From assembly GCF_018919265.1 (NCBI RefSeq), contig NZ_JAHLQO010000006.1, positions 124,001 to 188,000 of the forward strand: a stretch of DNA of 64,000 bases. Reading direction: 5' to 3'. Positions 10,891 to 20,292 of the stretch are shown here, piece by piece. Position 1 is the stretch's first letter. The number at the start of each line of letters is the position of its first letter. Source of the stretch: Peptoniphilus ovalis. GTDB lineage: Bacteria > Bacillota > Clostridia > Tissierellales > Peptoniphilaceae. The notes beneath the pieces were generated by a model. The model was given only the letters and a program-made list of their open reading frames with translations. It was not told the DNA's origin and ran no database searches. A program made the translations under genes and the position numbers.

Positions 10891-11823
10891 ATGAACATAA
10901 AAAAAGAGACAGTTTATTTCACGAGTATAGTTATTTTACTGAGTCTTTTGGTAGATATTACAGGAAAGTTTTTTTATAATATAGAAAAGGTAGGAATTAT
11001 AACACTTATTGGGAGCTTAATCCCTGCGGCAGTTGTATTTTTGTTAGAAAAAAATTTTAAGTTAAAAGATTTGTTTAAAGATAAATTAAGTTTAATATAC
11101 ATATTATATTCTATATTATTTATAACATTTTACATATTGTCATTTTTTTCTGAAAAAGTTTTTAATAATATAGATTACGTTGTATATTTAGGTTGGGCAG
11201 TTAGCCTTTATATACTTACAATTGATAACAAAGTCTTAAAAGGAAAATTTAATTTAGGTGTGTTAATTAAATGGGCCATTGTCGTAATTATATTAGATGT
11301 GTTTAGATTGGGTATAATGGGTTATTATTATACATCAGAAATTGATTTTAATGATCTTTTCAGCAGGGTAATAGGAGTATTTACGGTAGGATTAGTAAGT
11401 ACAATTTCTAATTTTATATTTACGATGGGCGAAGAATATGGATGGAGGTATTTTTTACAAACAAGGTTGCAATCACTTTTTGGAAAAAGAAGAGGAGTTT
11501 TAATAACTGGTTTCATATGGGGCTTGTTTCATATACCATTGTATGGTCTGATATTTTATAACGGTTTAGAGAGCGTTTTTGCAAGTATAGAAATTACCAT
11601 ATTCTGTATTACTTTTGGAATAGTATTGGGACTAATTTATATGGAAAGTAGAAGTGTCATTATAGTGACATTTATTCATCTTATGCATAATATGTTTATG
11701 GCAAATCTGTTGAGTACAGGTAGTAATCAAGATTTTATTTTTACTAAAGGATTCTTAATTGTATCAGTATTAACATCAGTAATTTTTTATACTCCATTTT
11801 TATTAAATAAGAAATATAATTAA
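10891..11823 (+). CDS. CPBP-family intramembrane metalloprotease (CAAX/Abi type)
   Basis: This 310-residue polytopic membrane protein has about eight hydrophobic segments. The CPBP motifs are present: EEYGWR (E181, E182, R186), FIWGLFHIPLY with H214, and HLMHN with H263 and H266, which together form the glutamate/histidine metal site. Members include CAAX-type endopeptidases and bacteriocin self-immunity proteins. The start is the ATG at 10891; a longer in-frame extension to TTG at 10741 exists but lacks a good start. No bacteriocin gene is visible beside it, so the substrate is unknown. Confidence 0.85.
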   Translation: MNIKKETVYFTSIVILLSLLVDITGKFFYNIEKVGIITLIGSLIPAAVVFLLEKNFKLKDLFKDKLSLIYILYSILFITFYILSFFSEKVFNNIDYVVYLGWAVSLYILTIDNKVLKGKFNLGVLIKWAIVVIILDVFRLGIMGYYYTSEIDFNDLFSRVIGVFTVGLVSTISNFIFTMGEEYGWRYFLQTRLQSLFGKRRGVLITGFIWGLFHIPLYGLIFYNGLESVFASIEITIFCITFGIVLGLIYMESRSVIIVTFIHLMHNMFMANLLSTGSNQDFIFTKGFLIVSVLTSVIFYTPFLLNKKYN

Positions 11824-11865
11824 GCAATAGTAAAAGATATCAGTTTTATTTGAAAGCCCATGGTA

Positions 11866-11895
11866 TTGACCTTTTGAAAGTTTATGTAATATAAT
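11866..11895 (+). promoter_or_regulatory. sigma-A promoter of yebC-deoC-lgt
   Basis: TTGACC and a perfect TATAAT are separated by 18 nt, about 55 nt upstream of yebC. Confidence 0.7.
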
Positions 11896-11950
11896 AATCT
11901 ATATGCAAAAATTAGATTTTATTAATTTATATAAATAGAAAGGTGATTAT

Positions 11951-12676
11951 ATGTCAGGACACTCAAAGTGGAACAATATTAAAAATAAAAAAGGCAAGGA
12001 AGATGCTAAGAGAGGTAAAATTTTTACTAAACTTGCAAGACAAATTACTGTAGCAGCTAAGGAAGGTGGACTTGATCCAGATTACAATCCATCTCTTAAG
12101 GTTGCAATTGATAAGGCAAAGGCAGAAAATATGCCTAATGACAACATTGATAGAGCAATTGCAAAAGCAGGCGGTGCTGATAGTGATGATAACTTTGAAG
12201 AAATTACTTATGAAGGTTATGGTCCAGGTGGAGTTGCAGTAATGGTTAAATGTCTTACAGACAATAGAAATAGAACTGCTCCAGAAATTCGTCACGCTTT
12301 TGATAAATACAGTGGAAATCTTGGTCAACCTGGATGTGTATCTTTTATGTTTGATCAAAAGGGACAACTTGGTGTTGAAAAAGAAGGACTAGATGAAGAT
12401 GAGTTTACACTTTCTGCAATTGATTATGGTGCAGAAGATGTAATCGACAGAGGAGAAGCCTTTGAAATCTTAACTTCAGTTGATGATTATCACAATGTTA
12501 GAAAGTCACTTGAAGATGATGGTTATAGTTTCATTGAATCTGATATAACTTATATTCCTCAAACAACTGCAAGCTTAACTGATGAAGAAGATATTAAAAA
12601 TATGGAAAAATTAATTGATGTTCTTGAAGATAATGATGATGTTCAAGATGTTTACACTTCATGGGAGAGAGATTAA
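11951..12676 (+). CDS. yebC: YebC/PmpR family regulator or translation factor
   Basis: This 241-residue protein starts with the diagnostic MSGHSKWNNIKNKKG sequence and keeps family length and three-domain layout. YebC proteins have been described both as DNA-binding regulators and as ribosome-associated factors that relieve stalling at proline runs, so the precise role here is open. It is preceded by AAAGGTGA. Its TAA overlaps the deoC ATG by one base (TAATG). Confidence 0.95.
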   Translation: MSGHSKWNNIKNKKGKEDAKRGKIFTKLARQITVAAKEGGLDPDYNPSLKVAIDKAKAENMPNDNIDRAIAKAGGADSDDNFEEITYEGYGPGGVAVMVKCLTDNRNRTAPEIRHAFDKYSGNLGQPGCVSFMFDQKGQLGVEKEGLDEDEFTLSAIDYGAEDVIDRGEAFEILTSVDDYHNVRKSLEDDGYSFIESDITYIPQTTASLTDEEDIKNMEKLIDVLEDNDDVQDVYTSWERD

Positions 12677-13335
12677 TGGAAATAAATAGAATTATCGACC
12701 ATACACTACTAAAGCCAGAATCAACTGAAGAACAAATTGAAAAATTAGTCCAAGAAGCTAAGGAATATGATTTTTATTCAGTATGTGTAAATCCAACTTG
12801 GGTAGAAAAATGCTCTGAGCTTCTTAAAAATTCAAACACTAAGGTTTGTACAGTTATTGGATTTCCACTGGGAGCAAACACAAAAGAAACTAAGGTCTTT
12901 GAAGCAATTGATGCAATTGAAAAAGGCGCAGATGAAATTGATATGGTTATAAATATTGGCTATATTAAATCAGGAAAATTTACAGAAGTAGAAGAAGAAA
13001 TTAGAGAAATTGCAAAAGCATGCCACGAAAGAGATGCACTACTTAAAGTAATTTTAGAAAACTGTCTATTGACTAAGGAAGAAGTTGAAAAAGCTTCTAA
13101 AATTTCTGAAAGTGCTGGTGCTGACTTTATTAAAACTTCTACAGGCTTTTCAACATCAGGTGCTGATGTAGACGATGTAGCACTTATGAGAAAATCAGTA
13201 TCAGATAAGGTAAAGGTTAAAGCAAGTGGCGGAATTAGAGATTATAAAAAAGCTAAAGAAATGATAGATGCAGGAGCAGACAGACTTGGTGTTTCTGCAG
13301 GAGTAGAAATAGTTAAAGAAAGTAAAAACCTATGA
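12676..13335 (+). CDS. deoC: deoxyribose-phosphate aldolase
   Basis: This 219-residue class I aldolase splits 2-deoxyribose-5-phosphate to acetaldehyde and glyceraldehyde-3-phosphate in nucleoside salvage. The FIKTSTGFS segment carries the Schiff-base lysine, and VKASGGIRDY carries the second active-site lysine and phosphate loop. The ATG at 12676 is chosen because GGGAGAGAG lies just upstream and it overlaps the yebC stop; an in-frame ATG at 12661 lies inside yebC. The stop overlaps the lgt start (ATGA). Confidence 0.95.
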   Translation: MEINRIIDHTLLKPESTEEQIEKLVQEAKEYDFYSVCVNPTWVEKCSELLKNSNTKVCTVIGFPLGANTKETKVFEAIDAIEKGADEIDMVINIGYIKSGKFTEVEEEIREIAKACHERDALLKVILENCLLTKEEVEKASKISESAGADFIKTSTGFSTSGADVDDVALMRKSVSDKVKVKASGGIRDYKKAKEMIDAGADRLGVSAGVEIVKESKNL

Positions 13336-14087
13336 ACATAAATCCTGTGGCCTTTTCAATTTTTGGAATTGAAGTAAGGTGGTATGGAATTCTAATTGCC
13401 CTTGGAGTTTATCTTGCAATTACAATTTTAGAAAAGATGGCTCAAAAGAAAAATTATAAAAATGGACTTTATGAAGGAGTTTCCTACGATATAGGTCTTA
13501 TTGCAGTTTTAATTGGAGTAATTGGTGCAAGGCTTTATTATGTATCCTTTGAATGGGATTATTATAGTAAGCACTTAAACGAAATTTTTGCCATACGAAA
13601 TGGTGGACTTGCAATTTATGGAGGAATTATTGCGGGTGCTTTAACTGTCTATGTGTTTTGTAAAATCAAAAATATTAAGTTTGCAACACTTGCAGATTGT
13701 GTTGCACCAGGACTTGCTCTTGCTCAGTCCATAGGCAGATGGGGTAATTTCTTTAATGGAGAGGCTCATGGTGGTCCTACCGATGTGCCCTGGGCAATTG
13801 TAGTAGATGGAGTTAAAGTTCATCCTACATTTTTCTACGAATCTTTTGTAAACTTTTTACTCTTTATATTTTTGTATTTCTTCTTATCTAAGAAGCAAAA
13901 GTTTGAAGGACAATTATTTGCAGTTTATATGATGGTTTATGGAGCGGCAAGATTTATAATAGAAGGAATGAGGACAGATTCTCTTTACATTGGAAGTTTT
14001 AGAGTTTCTCAAATTGTAAGTATTTTACTTTTAATTTTTGGAGCTTTAATATATTATTTTGGAAATAAAAGAAAATTTACAGACTAG
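13332..14087 (+). CDS. lgt: prolipoprotein diacylglyceryl transferase
   Basis: This 251-residue polytopic membrane enzyme transfers diacylglycerol to the lipobox cysteine of prolipoproteins. The family signature GRWGNFFNGEAHG and a later HPTFFYES motif are present, with about seven hydrophobic segments. It would serve the lipoproteins in this window, such as the three TrpX-like receptors and the TAXI receptor. It is translationally coupled to deoC through ATGA. Confidence 0.96.
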   Translation: MNINPVAFSIFGIEVRWYGILIALGVYLAITILEKMAQKKNYKNGLYEGVSYDIGLIAVLIGVIGARLYYVSFEWDYYSKHLNEIFAIRNGGLAIYGGIIAGALTVYVFCKIKNIKFATLADCVAPGLALAQSIGRWGNFFNGEAHGGPTDVPWAIVVDGVKVHPTFFYESFVNFLLFIFLYFFLSKKQKFEGQLFAVYMMVYGAARFIIEGMRTDSLYIGSFRVSQIVSILLLIFGALIYYFGNKRKFTD

Positions 14088-14107
14088 CCTAGCTAGTCTA
14101 ATTTTTT
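14082..14107 (+). terminator. terminator after lgt
   Basis: A GACTAG/CTAGTC stem with a 5-nt loop is followed by TAATTTTTT. The 5' arm overlaps the lgt stop region. The T-run sits immediately before the queH ribosome site. Confidence 0.75.
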
Positions 14108-14118
14108 AGGTGATTTAT

Positions 14119-14730
14119 GTGAATAAGATTAATTACAATCTAGAAATGGAAAAAATTATAAAAAAGATAGATTTAGAGAATAAACCAAGACTTCTTCTTC
14201 ACTCATGTTGCGGTCCATGCTCATCTGCAGTCTTAGAAAGAATTAATGAGTATTTTGATATGGATATTTTTTATTACAATCCAAATATTGATTCTTCTTC
14301 TGAATTTTACAGACGTGCTGATGAACAGAAGGATTTGGTAAAATATTTAGATTTAGATGATAAAATAGGAGTAGAGGTGGTTAAATACAATCACGATGAA
14401 TTTCTAGATTATATTAAGGGATTTGAAGAGTACGAAGAAGGCGGAGCAAGATGCTTTAAGTGCTACAGACAGAGGATGGAAAGAGCAGCAGAGTATTCCA
14501 AGGAAAATAATTACGATTATTTTACTACTACACTTTCCATTTCGCCTCACAAGGATTCTCAAATTTTAAATAAAATTGGCGAAGATATTTCAAAAAAAAT
14601 TGGAGTAAAATATCTTTATTCAGATTTTAAAAAGAAAAATGGTTTTAAGAGATCAGTTGAGCTAACTGATGAATTTAACATGTATAGACAAGATTATTGC
14701 GGATGTGAATTTAGTAAGGTAGAGAGATGA
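14119..14730 (+). CDS. queH: epoxyqueuosine reductase QueH
   Basis: This protein of about 203 residues belongs to the DUF208/QueH family, which reduces epoxyqueuosine to queuosine in tRNA by a cobalamin-independent route. The N-terminal HSCCGPCSSA motif and later cysteine pairs (CFKCYRQR and the C-terminal DYCGCEF) are the metal/Fe-S ligands. The start is taken as the GTG at 14119, because AGGTGA lies 5 nt upstream; a GTG at 14110 overlaps that site. It begins a tightly overlapping run and shares ATGA with the next gene. No queG is nearby. Confidence 0.9.
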   Translation: MNKINYNLEMEKIIKKIDLENKPRLLLHSCCGPCSSAVLERINEYFDMDIFYYNPNIDSSSEFYRRADEQKDLVKYLDLDDKIGVEVVKYNHDEFLDYIKGFEEYEEGGARCFKCYRQRMERAAEYSKENNYDYFTTTLSISPHKDSQILNKIGEDISKKIGVKYLYSDFKKKNGFKRSVELTDEFNMYRQDYCGCEFSKVER

Positions 14731-15917
14731 AAAATTTTAAATATATTTTTATTTCCTTTGTAATTTTAGTTCTGACTGCTGGACTTTTTATAATAGGTTC
14801 GAATTATAACAATATTATGGGAAATAAGAAAGAAATTATTGAAAATAAAAAAGAGATTACACCAAATAAAAAAGATAAAAAAGAAATTCCACAAAAATCT
14901 CGAGTTGAAATTTTTGCTATGGGAGATATGATTTTTCACAGACCTATTGTAAAAAATTACGCGGTGGAAAATTCTTATGACTTCACTCCAATTTTTAACA
15001 ATATTTCTGGGGAAATAAAAAGTGTAGATATTGCAGTTGCAAATTTTGAAGGCTCTGTAAATTCTAACAGGGCTCTCTCAGGCTTTCCACTTTTTAATTT
15101 TCCAAAGGAGAGTATTTATTCACTAAAAAATGTAGGCTTTGATGTACTTTCAACATCAAATAATCATGCCCTTGACACTGGAATCGATGGTGTTCATGAG
15201 ACGATAAATCACATTAAAGAAAGTGGAATGGAAGTTTTCGGGACTTTAAAAGAAGATAGTGTCGATAAGGGAATTGTAATTGAGAAAAATGGAATAAAAA
15301 TTGGATTTATTTCTTTTACAGACACTTTAAATGGCATGGATTCTTTAATGAATGGAAGAGAATACAGCGTAAACACCTTTGGGCAAGACTTTATGACTGA
15401 TATATCCAATTTAAAAGCAAAATCTGATATTGTCATTGTCTATCCTCACTGGGGAAATGAATATCAATTTAGACCAACTGAAAGACAAATTTTCTTAAAG
15501 GACAATATGCAGCAAGCTGGTGCAGATATAATTCTTGGCTCACATCCCCATGTTCTTCAAAGATATGAAGTTGAGGATAGAGATAATAAAAAGTTTTTCA
15601 CAATATACTCCATGGGGAATGCACTTTCAAACCAAAGAGTTGTAAATTTAAAGAAAAAAGGTGTTGAGACTGGAGTTTTTGTAAAATTAATTGTGGAAAA
15701 AGATTTAAATTCCAATGTCACAAAATTAGTTGAATACGGAGTTTATCCAACAATGGTCAATAGATATCACGGCGGAAGAGGTTTAATATATGATGTTGTA
15801 AAGCTTGAAGACTTAATGGATGGCGGAAGACTTTCAGATACTGCAACTGAATCATTAAGAAGAGATGCGGCAAATAAATACACAGAAGCTATAAAAGTTT
15901 TAAAGGGAGAAATATGA
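14727..15917 (+). CDS. CapA-family surface protein, metallophosphatase-like
   Basis: This 396-residue protein has an N-terminal signal anchor (about residues 5-26), a lysine/asparagine-rich linker and a CapA/PgsA domain. Metal-site motifs are AMGDMIFH, SNNHALD, YPHWGNEY and GSHPHVLQ. In Bacillus the homologue acts in poly-gamma-glutamate synthesis, but no capB/capC genes are present here. A general cell-surface phosphoesterase-like role is therefore equally possible. Both ends overlap neighbours by 4 nt, in an operon of RNA modification and DNA repair genes to which it has no obvious functional link. Confidence 0.85.
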   Translation: MKNFKYIFISFVILVLTAGLFIIGSNYNNIMGNKKEIIENKKEITPNKKDKKEIPQKSRVEIFAMGDMIFHRPIVKNYAVENSYDFTPIFNNISGEIKSVDIAVANFEGSVNSNRALSGFPLFNFPKESIYSLKNVGFDVLSTSNNHALDTGIDGVHETINHIKESGMEVFGTLKEDSVDKGIVIEKNGIKIGFISFTDTLNGMDSLMNGREYSVNTFGQDFMTDISNLKAKSDIVIVYPHWGNEYQFRPTERQIFLKDNMQQAGADIILGSHPHVLQRYEVEDRDNKKFFTIYSMGNALSNQRVVNLKKKGVETGVFVKLIVEKDLNSNVTKLVEYGVYPTMVNRYHGGRGLIYDVVKLEDLMDGGRLSDTATESLRRDAANKYTEAIKVLKGEI

Positions 15918-16603
15918 AATTAGACAAAGTTCCTGGTACAGAATATACAATTTATCAAGGAGAAGATGAATTTAAATACACAACTGATTCACTGATTTTG
16001 TCTTCTTTTGTAAAGCCAAATAAAAAGTTAATGGACTTAGGATGTGGAACGGGCATTTTAAGTTTAAGACTTGTTAATAGATATGAAGAAATTTATTCAG
16101 TTGATATTAATAAAAAAGTATTAGATTATTTTGAAAAATCAGTGCGTGCTAATGATTTAGAATATAAAATTAAAATTCTAAATGAGGATATTTTTAATTT
16201 AAGAGATAAATTTAAGACAAATTCTTTTGACTCTATTGTATTTAATCCGCCATATTACAATTATGAGATTTTTTCTGAAAATAAAATAATTGCAAAACAT
16301 GACTTCAATATTGAGAAATCCCTAGAAATTGTAAAATATTTACTTAAAAACTCGGGAAATCTTTATATAATTTTTCCTACCTTTAGACTAGCAGAACTGA
16401 TTTATAAAATTAACGAGAAAGGTCTTAGAGTTAAGCATATTATAAATATTCATGGAAATAGGGAAAAAGAAGCTAAAAATTCTATAATTATTGCAAAGAA
16501 GCAAGGTAACTTTGGAAACGAGTTTTTAGATTTTTACATAAGAGAGAAAGATAATTACACAGAAGAGATGCAGAAAGTCTATGCAAATGAGGTGCTTATA
16601 TGA
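15914..16603 (+). CDS. tRNA1(Val) adenine N6-methyltransferase-like protein
   Basis: This 229-residue SAM-dependent methyltransferase has the SAM-binding loop LMDLGCGTGIL and the catalytic NPPYY motif typical of N6-adenine methyltransferases. It belongs to the TrmN6/YabB group (COG4123). In many Firmicutes this gene sits directly before rsmI, as here, with a 4-nt overlap. The target is inferred from family and synteny. Confidence 0.88.
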   Translation: MKLDKVPGTEYTIYQGEDEFKYTTDSLILSSFVKPNKKLMDLGCGTGILSLRLVNRYEEIYSVDINKKVLDYFEKSVRANDLEYKIKILNEDIFNLRDKFKTNSFDSIVFNPPYYNYEIFSENKIIAKHDFNIEKSLEIVKYLLKNSGNLYIIFPTFRLAELIYKINEKGLRVKHIINIHGNREKEAKNSIIIAKKQGNFGNEFLDFYIREKDNYTEEMQKVYANEVLI

Positions 16604-17391
16604 TTTATTTTTGCCCAACTCCCATAGGAAATTTGGGAGATATAACTCTTAGGACAATTGAAATTTTAAAATCTGTGGATATAGTTTTTGCAGAGGACAC
16701 AAGAGTTACAATTAAACTTTTAAACCACTACGACATAAAGGCAAAGCTTGAAACTTATCACAAATTCAATGAAAGCTATATGTCTGATAAAATTTTAGAA
16801 ATTAAAGATAAAGACATAGCAATTGTAACTGATGCGGGAATGCCAGGGATAAGCGATCCTGGAGAAGTTCTTGTAAAAAAATTAATTGAAGAAAATATTG
16901 AATTTAGAGTTTTACCTGGTGCAAATGCGGCGCTAACTGCACTTGTGCTTTCTGGACTTGATACAGAGCACTTCACATTTTATGGATTTACTGGAAACAA
17001 ATCCTCATCAAGAAAAAAGGAGTTCGAATCTTTAAAGGATTTAAAATTCACTTTAATTTTCTACGAATCACCTCATAGAGTGAGAGATTTTTTAGAAGAT
17101 ATGCTAGAAGTTTTTGGTGACAGAAAGATTTCAATTTCCCGCGAGATTACAAAAGTTTTTGAGGAGACAATTCGTGGAAATATTTCTGAAATCTTAGAAG
17201 GAGAAATTACAGAAAAGGGCGAATTTGTAATTGTAGTAAGCGGCAATGATGAAGAATTGATTTACGACATAAAAGCCTTATTAATAGAAGAAATTGAAAA
17301 GGGACTCACAAAATCTAAGGCAGTTAAAGAAGTTTCTAAAAAATATGGACTTTCAAAAAATGAAGTTTACAAGGAGAGTTTGGAATTATGA
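16600..17391 (+). CDS. rsmI: 16S rRNA 2'-O-methyltransferase RsmI
   Basis: This 263-residue tetrapyrrole-methylase-fold enzyme methylates the ribose of C1402 in 16S rRNA. The start YFCPTPIGNLGDITLR and FAEDTRVT are signature sequences, and the SAM-pocket regions DAGMPGISDPG and FYESPHR are intact. Length is slightly short of the usual 270-285. Start and stop overlap both neighbours by 4 nt. Confidence 0.95.
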   Translation: MIYFCPTPIGNLGDITLRTIEILKSVDIVFAEDTRVTIKLLNHYDIKAKLETYHKFNESYMSDKILEIKDKDIAIVTDAGMPGISDPGEVLVKKLIEENIEFRVLPGANAALTALVLSGLDTEHFTFYGFTGNKSSSRKKEFESLKDLKFTLIFYESPHRVRDFLEDMLEVFGDRKISISREITKVFEETIRGNISEILEGEITEKGEFVIVVSGNDEELIYDIKALLIEEIEKGLTKSKAVKEVSKKYGLSKNEVYKESLEL

Positions 17392-18332
17392 TTGATTTAC
17401 AGGAACTTAGGGAACAACTTCAGGGAGTAAATATTGGCTTAAAGGAAAAGTACAATCCAATTTTTAAAATTGGCAAAGAAGATTTTAGAAATAAATTAAA
17501 ATTTGAAATAGGAAGACTTATAAAGCTTAGAAAACTTGATAAGTGTGAAATGAATAAGTATAAAAAAACTGTAGGAGTAGATGGGTCTAACAATAGAGCA
17601 GGAGGAGCATTTCCTCACTTTATAGAAATTTTTCAAGGCCTTGCAAAGTCCACTGACGGAAGTGAGCTTTATAAAACTGATGTCTACACGCCAACACTTA
17701 TGCCCTCAGAAGAGGACAAAAATATGTCTCAAAGACTTCTTGCAAGTATAGAAATCCAAACTGCTTTGGAATTCATTGACACTTATGATTTAGATTATCT
17801 AATGATGGATGGCGGATTTATTAGATATAAAATTAACTGCTTGGATTTATTTAGAGAGTTAAGAGAAGTTTGCGAGAGGAAAAATATTATTTTATTTGGA
17901 GTTATCAAGGACATTAAAACCAATGTAATTTCAAGAAAGTTAGAGCTTGACACAGGAATTTATGACAGAGAAATTTTATTTAATAGACTAAATATTGGTG
18001 AGGCAATTATTATCAATAACGAAATCAATAAAAAGTATATCGAAAATGAATTGGGCGAGGGATTTTCTTCTGCTTTTATGAGGACTTCAAGCTTTCCGGG
18101 AGCAACGGGAATTGATATACTAGACACTCAAGAGGAATACCTTGATGAAATTTGTAATTTAATCTACACTCTGACTCCTCACAATTCAAGGGGAGTGCCG
18201 CTATGGCTTGACATTGTGGACAAAGATGTAAAAATTACTGATGAGATTTTAAAGATGATGCTTGAAGAATACTTAGACAGAGATGTTTATGAGAGATTTT
18301 TTATTTCTGAAAGAGATAAGAGAACATTATAG
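17388..18332 (+). CDS. nurA: NurA-domain 5'-3' nuclease
   Basis: This 314-residue protein has the RNase H-like NurA fold. Candidate metal ligands are D65 in VGVDGSNN, E122 in ASIEIQTA and D141 in MMDGGF, with a C-terminal HNSRGVPLW block near H265. These match the ordered acidic residues of archaeal NurA. The gene is followed after 8 nt by a HerA-type helicase. In archaea NurA-HerA form a DNA-end resection machine acting with Mre11-Rad50. In bacteria the pair is patchy, and its role (repair or defence) is not settled. It is coupled to rsmI by a 4-nt overlap. Confidence 0.85.
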   Translation: MIDLQELREQLQGVNIGLKEKYNPIFKIGKEDFRNKLKFEIGRLIKLRKLDKCEMNKYKKTVGVDGSNNRAGGAFPHFIEIFQGLAKSTDGSELYKTDVYTPTLMPSEEDKNMSQRLLASIEIQTALEFIDTYDLDYLMMDGGFIRYKINCLDLFRELREVCERKNIILFGVIKDIKTNVISRKLELDTGIYDREILFNRLNIGEAIIINNEINKKYIENELGEGFSSAFMRTSSFPGATGIDILDTQEEYLDEICNLIYTLTPHNSRGVPLWLDIVDKDVKITDEILKMMLEEYLDRDVYERFFISERDKRTL

Positions 18333-18340
18333 GAGGAAAA

Positions 18341-20173
18341 ATGAAAGTACTTGGAATAACAACTACTAGAGAAGTCTATGTGGGTTCAAAGGATAAAAAT
18401 TTTAGAAACAATGAATTTTTAATAGTTGAAGATCCAGTTCAAGGAGATATAATTGGAGAAATTGTTGATGCGAAGACTTTTAACAGATTTATTCCCCTTG
18501 ATATGGGAGGAGATTTCATTGACTCCGATGTGCTGGCATCTCTTGGAAATATGGGATACGATGTTTCTGATGAGACAGTTTATATAGGAAAGCTTAGATT
18601 TTTTGAAGAGCTTTTATATCCTCCAATTACTGGAAGTGATCTTAGAACTCCAAAATTTCATGAGATTAAAAGCTTTTTAATTGATTCACTTCCTTCTAAA
18701 TCTCTTGTGCTTGGCTCAATTAAAAATACTGATAATATTGCAGAAGATATGGAAGATGTTTTTAAAGATATTTTCTATACTTTTGAAAATGAGAGTTTTA
18801 TAAATCAAAGAGAGCTGCCATATTTATTTGATTACCGCTCAATGCACAACTATCCTCATATAGGAGTTTTTGGAGGAAGTGGTAGTGGTAAGAGTTTTGG
18901 TCTTAGAGTAATTTTAGAAGAGTTAATGGAAAAAGGAGTTCCTGCAGTTGTAATGGATCCTCATTATGAAATGGATTTTTCAACTAATTCAGAAATTTCA
19001 GAATTTGATTACAAGGATTATTTCAAATGTCTAGAAATTGGAATTGACTGCGGAATTAAATTTCAAGATTTGCAAAAATCAGACCTTAAAAATTTATTAA
19101 ATGCAGCATCTCCTCTTACAGATTCAATGAAAAATGTAATCGACCTAATGCTTAAGAAAGGATCAAGTTTTGACAGTTTTAAAAATAGACTTGAAATGCT
19201 TCTTGAGGGTCAAGAAATTGGATCAAAGGAAAAAATTGAGCAGGAAATTGCAATGGAGCCAGAGCCTGAAAGAGCACAAAGACTTGAAATGGTACTTGAT
19301 GTCTACGAAAGATACGACAAAACTTGCAACTCAATGTCTGTTAGAGGAGTTTTGTGGAGGCTTATCAATCTTTCCAATGAAGGAATTTTCTCAAGAAACA
19401 TTGATGAGATTTTAGATTTACTAAAGAGAAGAAAATTAGTTGTGCTTCAAGGCTCAACGAGAATTATAAATGTATTTTCAACTTATCTTCTTTCAAAATT
19501 ATATTATTTGAGAAAAGAATATAGAGATGAACTAAATAGAAATAATGTAAAAGCAGATTATTTCCCGCCATTTGTAATTATTACAGATGAAGCGCACAAC
19601 TTTGCACCTAAAGGATATGACACGCCGTCAAAGAGCATACTTCGTGAAGTATCACAAGAAGGAAGAAAGTATGGAGTATTTTTAATTTTGGCTACACAAA
19701 GGCCTACACTTCTTGATGAGACAATAACTGCTCAGCTAAACACAAAACTTATTTTTAGAACAGTTAGAGCATCAGATATTGATACCATAAAAGAAGAAAC
19801 AGACCTTTCTGTTGATGAAACTAAAAGACTACCTTATTTAAGCTCTGGAGATGTTTTTATTTCATCATCTAAGAAGGGAAGGACTTCCTTTGTAAGAATT
19901 AGAGCTGCAAATACAGTATCACCTCACACTGAAAACCCATTTGATGAGCTTACAAGTCATGACGATGAGCAGTATGAAGATTTTTATTTAAAGGTGAAAG
20001 AATTCTTGCCAATTGACACTTCAAATATTAACGCTTCTCTTATTAATTACAATACAAAGACAGGCGACAATTTAAGTTATGACGATATGAAAAATAATTT
20101 AGAAGAGCTTGTGAAAAGAGAATTTATAGAAAAAGAAGATAATTTCTTGACAGAGATATATAAGGATAAATAA
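18341..20173 (+). CDS. herA: HerA-type hexameric DNA translocase
   Basis: This 610-residue ATPase begins with a HAS-barrel-like N-terminal domain (about residues 1-100). The FtsK/HerA core follows: Walker A GGSGSGKS (178-185), Walker B FVIITDEAHNF (411-421) and an arginine-containing SQEGRKYGV segment for inter-subunit ATP hydrolysis. A helical insertion (about 250-335) carries charged repeats. It is expected to form a ring that pumps duplex DNA into its partner NurA nuclease, encoded just upstream. The ribosome site is AGGAGG. It is the last gene of the run and a terminator follows. Confidence 0.88.
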   Translation: MKVLGITTTREVYVGSKDKNFRNNEFLIVEDPVQGDIIGEIVDAKTFNRFIPLDMGGDFIDSDVLASLGNMGYDVSDETVYIGKLRFFEELLYPPITGSDLRTPKFHEIKSFLIDSLPSKSLVLGSIKNTDNIAEDMEDVFKDIFYTFENESFINQRELPYLFDYRSMHNYPHIGVFGGSGSGKSFGLRVILEELMEKGVPAVVMDPHYEMDFSTNSEISEFDYKDYFKCLEIGIDCGIKFQDLQKSDLKNLLNAASPLTDSMKNVIDLMLKKGSSFDSFKNRLEMLLEGQEIGSKEKIEQEIAMEPEPERAQRLEMVLDVYERYDKTCNSMSVRGVLWRLINLSNEGIFSRNIDEILDLLKRRKLVVLQGSTRIINVFSTYLLSKLYYLRKEYRDELNRNNVKADYFPPFVIITDEAHNFAPKGYDTPSKSILREVSQEGRKYGVFLILATQRPTLLDETITAQLNTKLIFRTVRASDIDTIKEETDLSVDETKRLPYLSSGDVFISSSKKGRTSFVRIRAANTVSPHTENPFDELTSHDDEQYEDFYLKVKEFLPIDTSNINASLINYNTKTGDNLSYDDMKNNLEELVKREFIEKEDNFLTEIYKDK

Positions 20174-20178
20174 GGAAA

Positions 20179-20216
20179 AAGAGTCTAGTATGATAAATGT
20201 TAGACTCTTGTTCTTA
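20179..20216 (+). terminator. terminator after herA
   Basis: A 9-bp AAGAGTCTA/TAGACTCTT stem has a 13-nt loop and is followed by a T-rich, imperfect run (GTTCTT). Confidence 0.6.
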
Positions 20217-20255
20217 TTGGTGGAGTAGTATTAATTAAAAATAAGCATAAATTTG

Positions 20256-20289
20256 CATAAAAAATCCAGCAATATTAGTTGCTGGATTT
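20256..20289 (-). terminator. terminator after NADH oxidase
   Basis: On the minus strand an AAATCCAGCAA/TTGCTGGATTT stem with a 6-nt loop is followed by a T run (A run at 20258-20264 on the plus strand). Confidence 0.85.
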
Positions 20290-20292
20290 CTC

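Noticed and set aside
14727-15917. Poly-gamma-glutamate capsule locus
   Set aside because: Only a CapA-like protein is present; the ligase genes capB and capC are absent.
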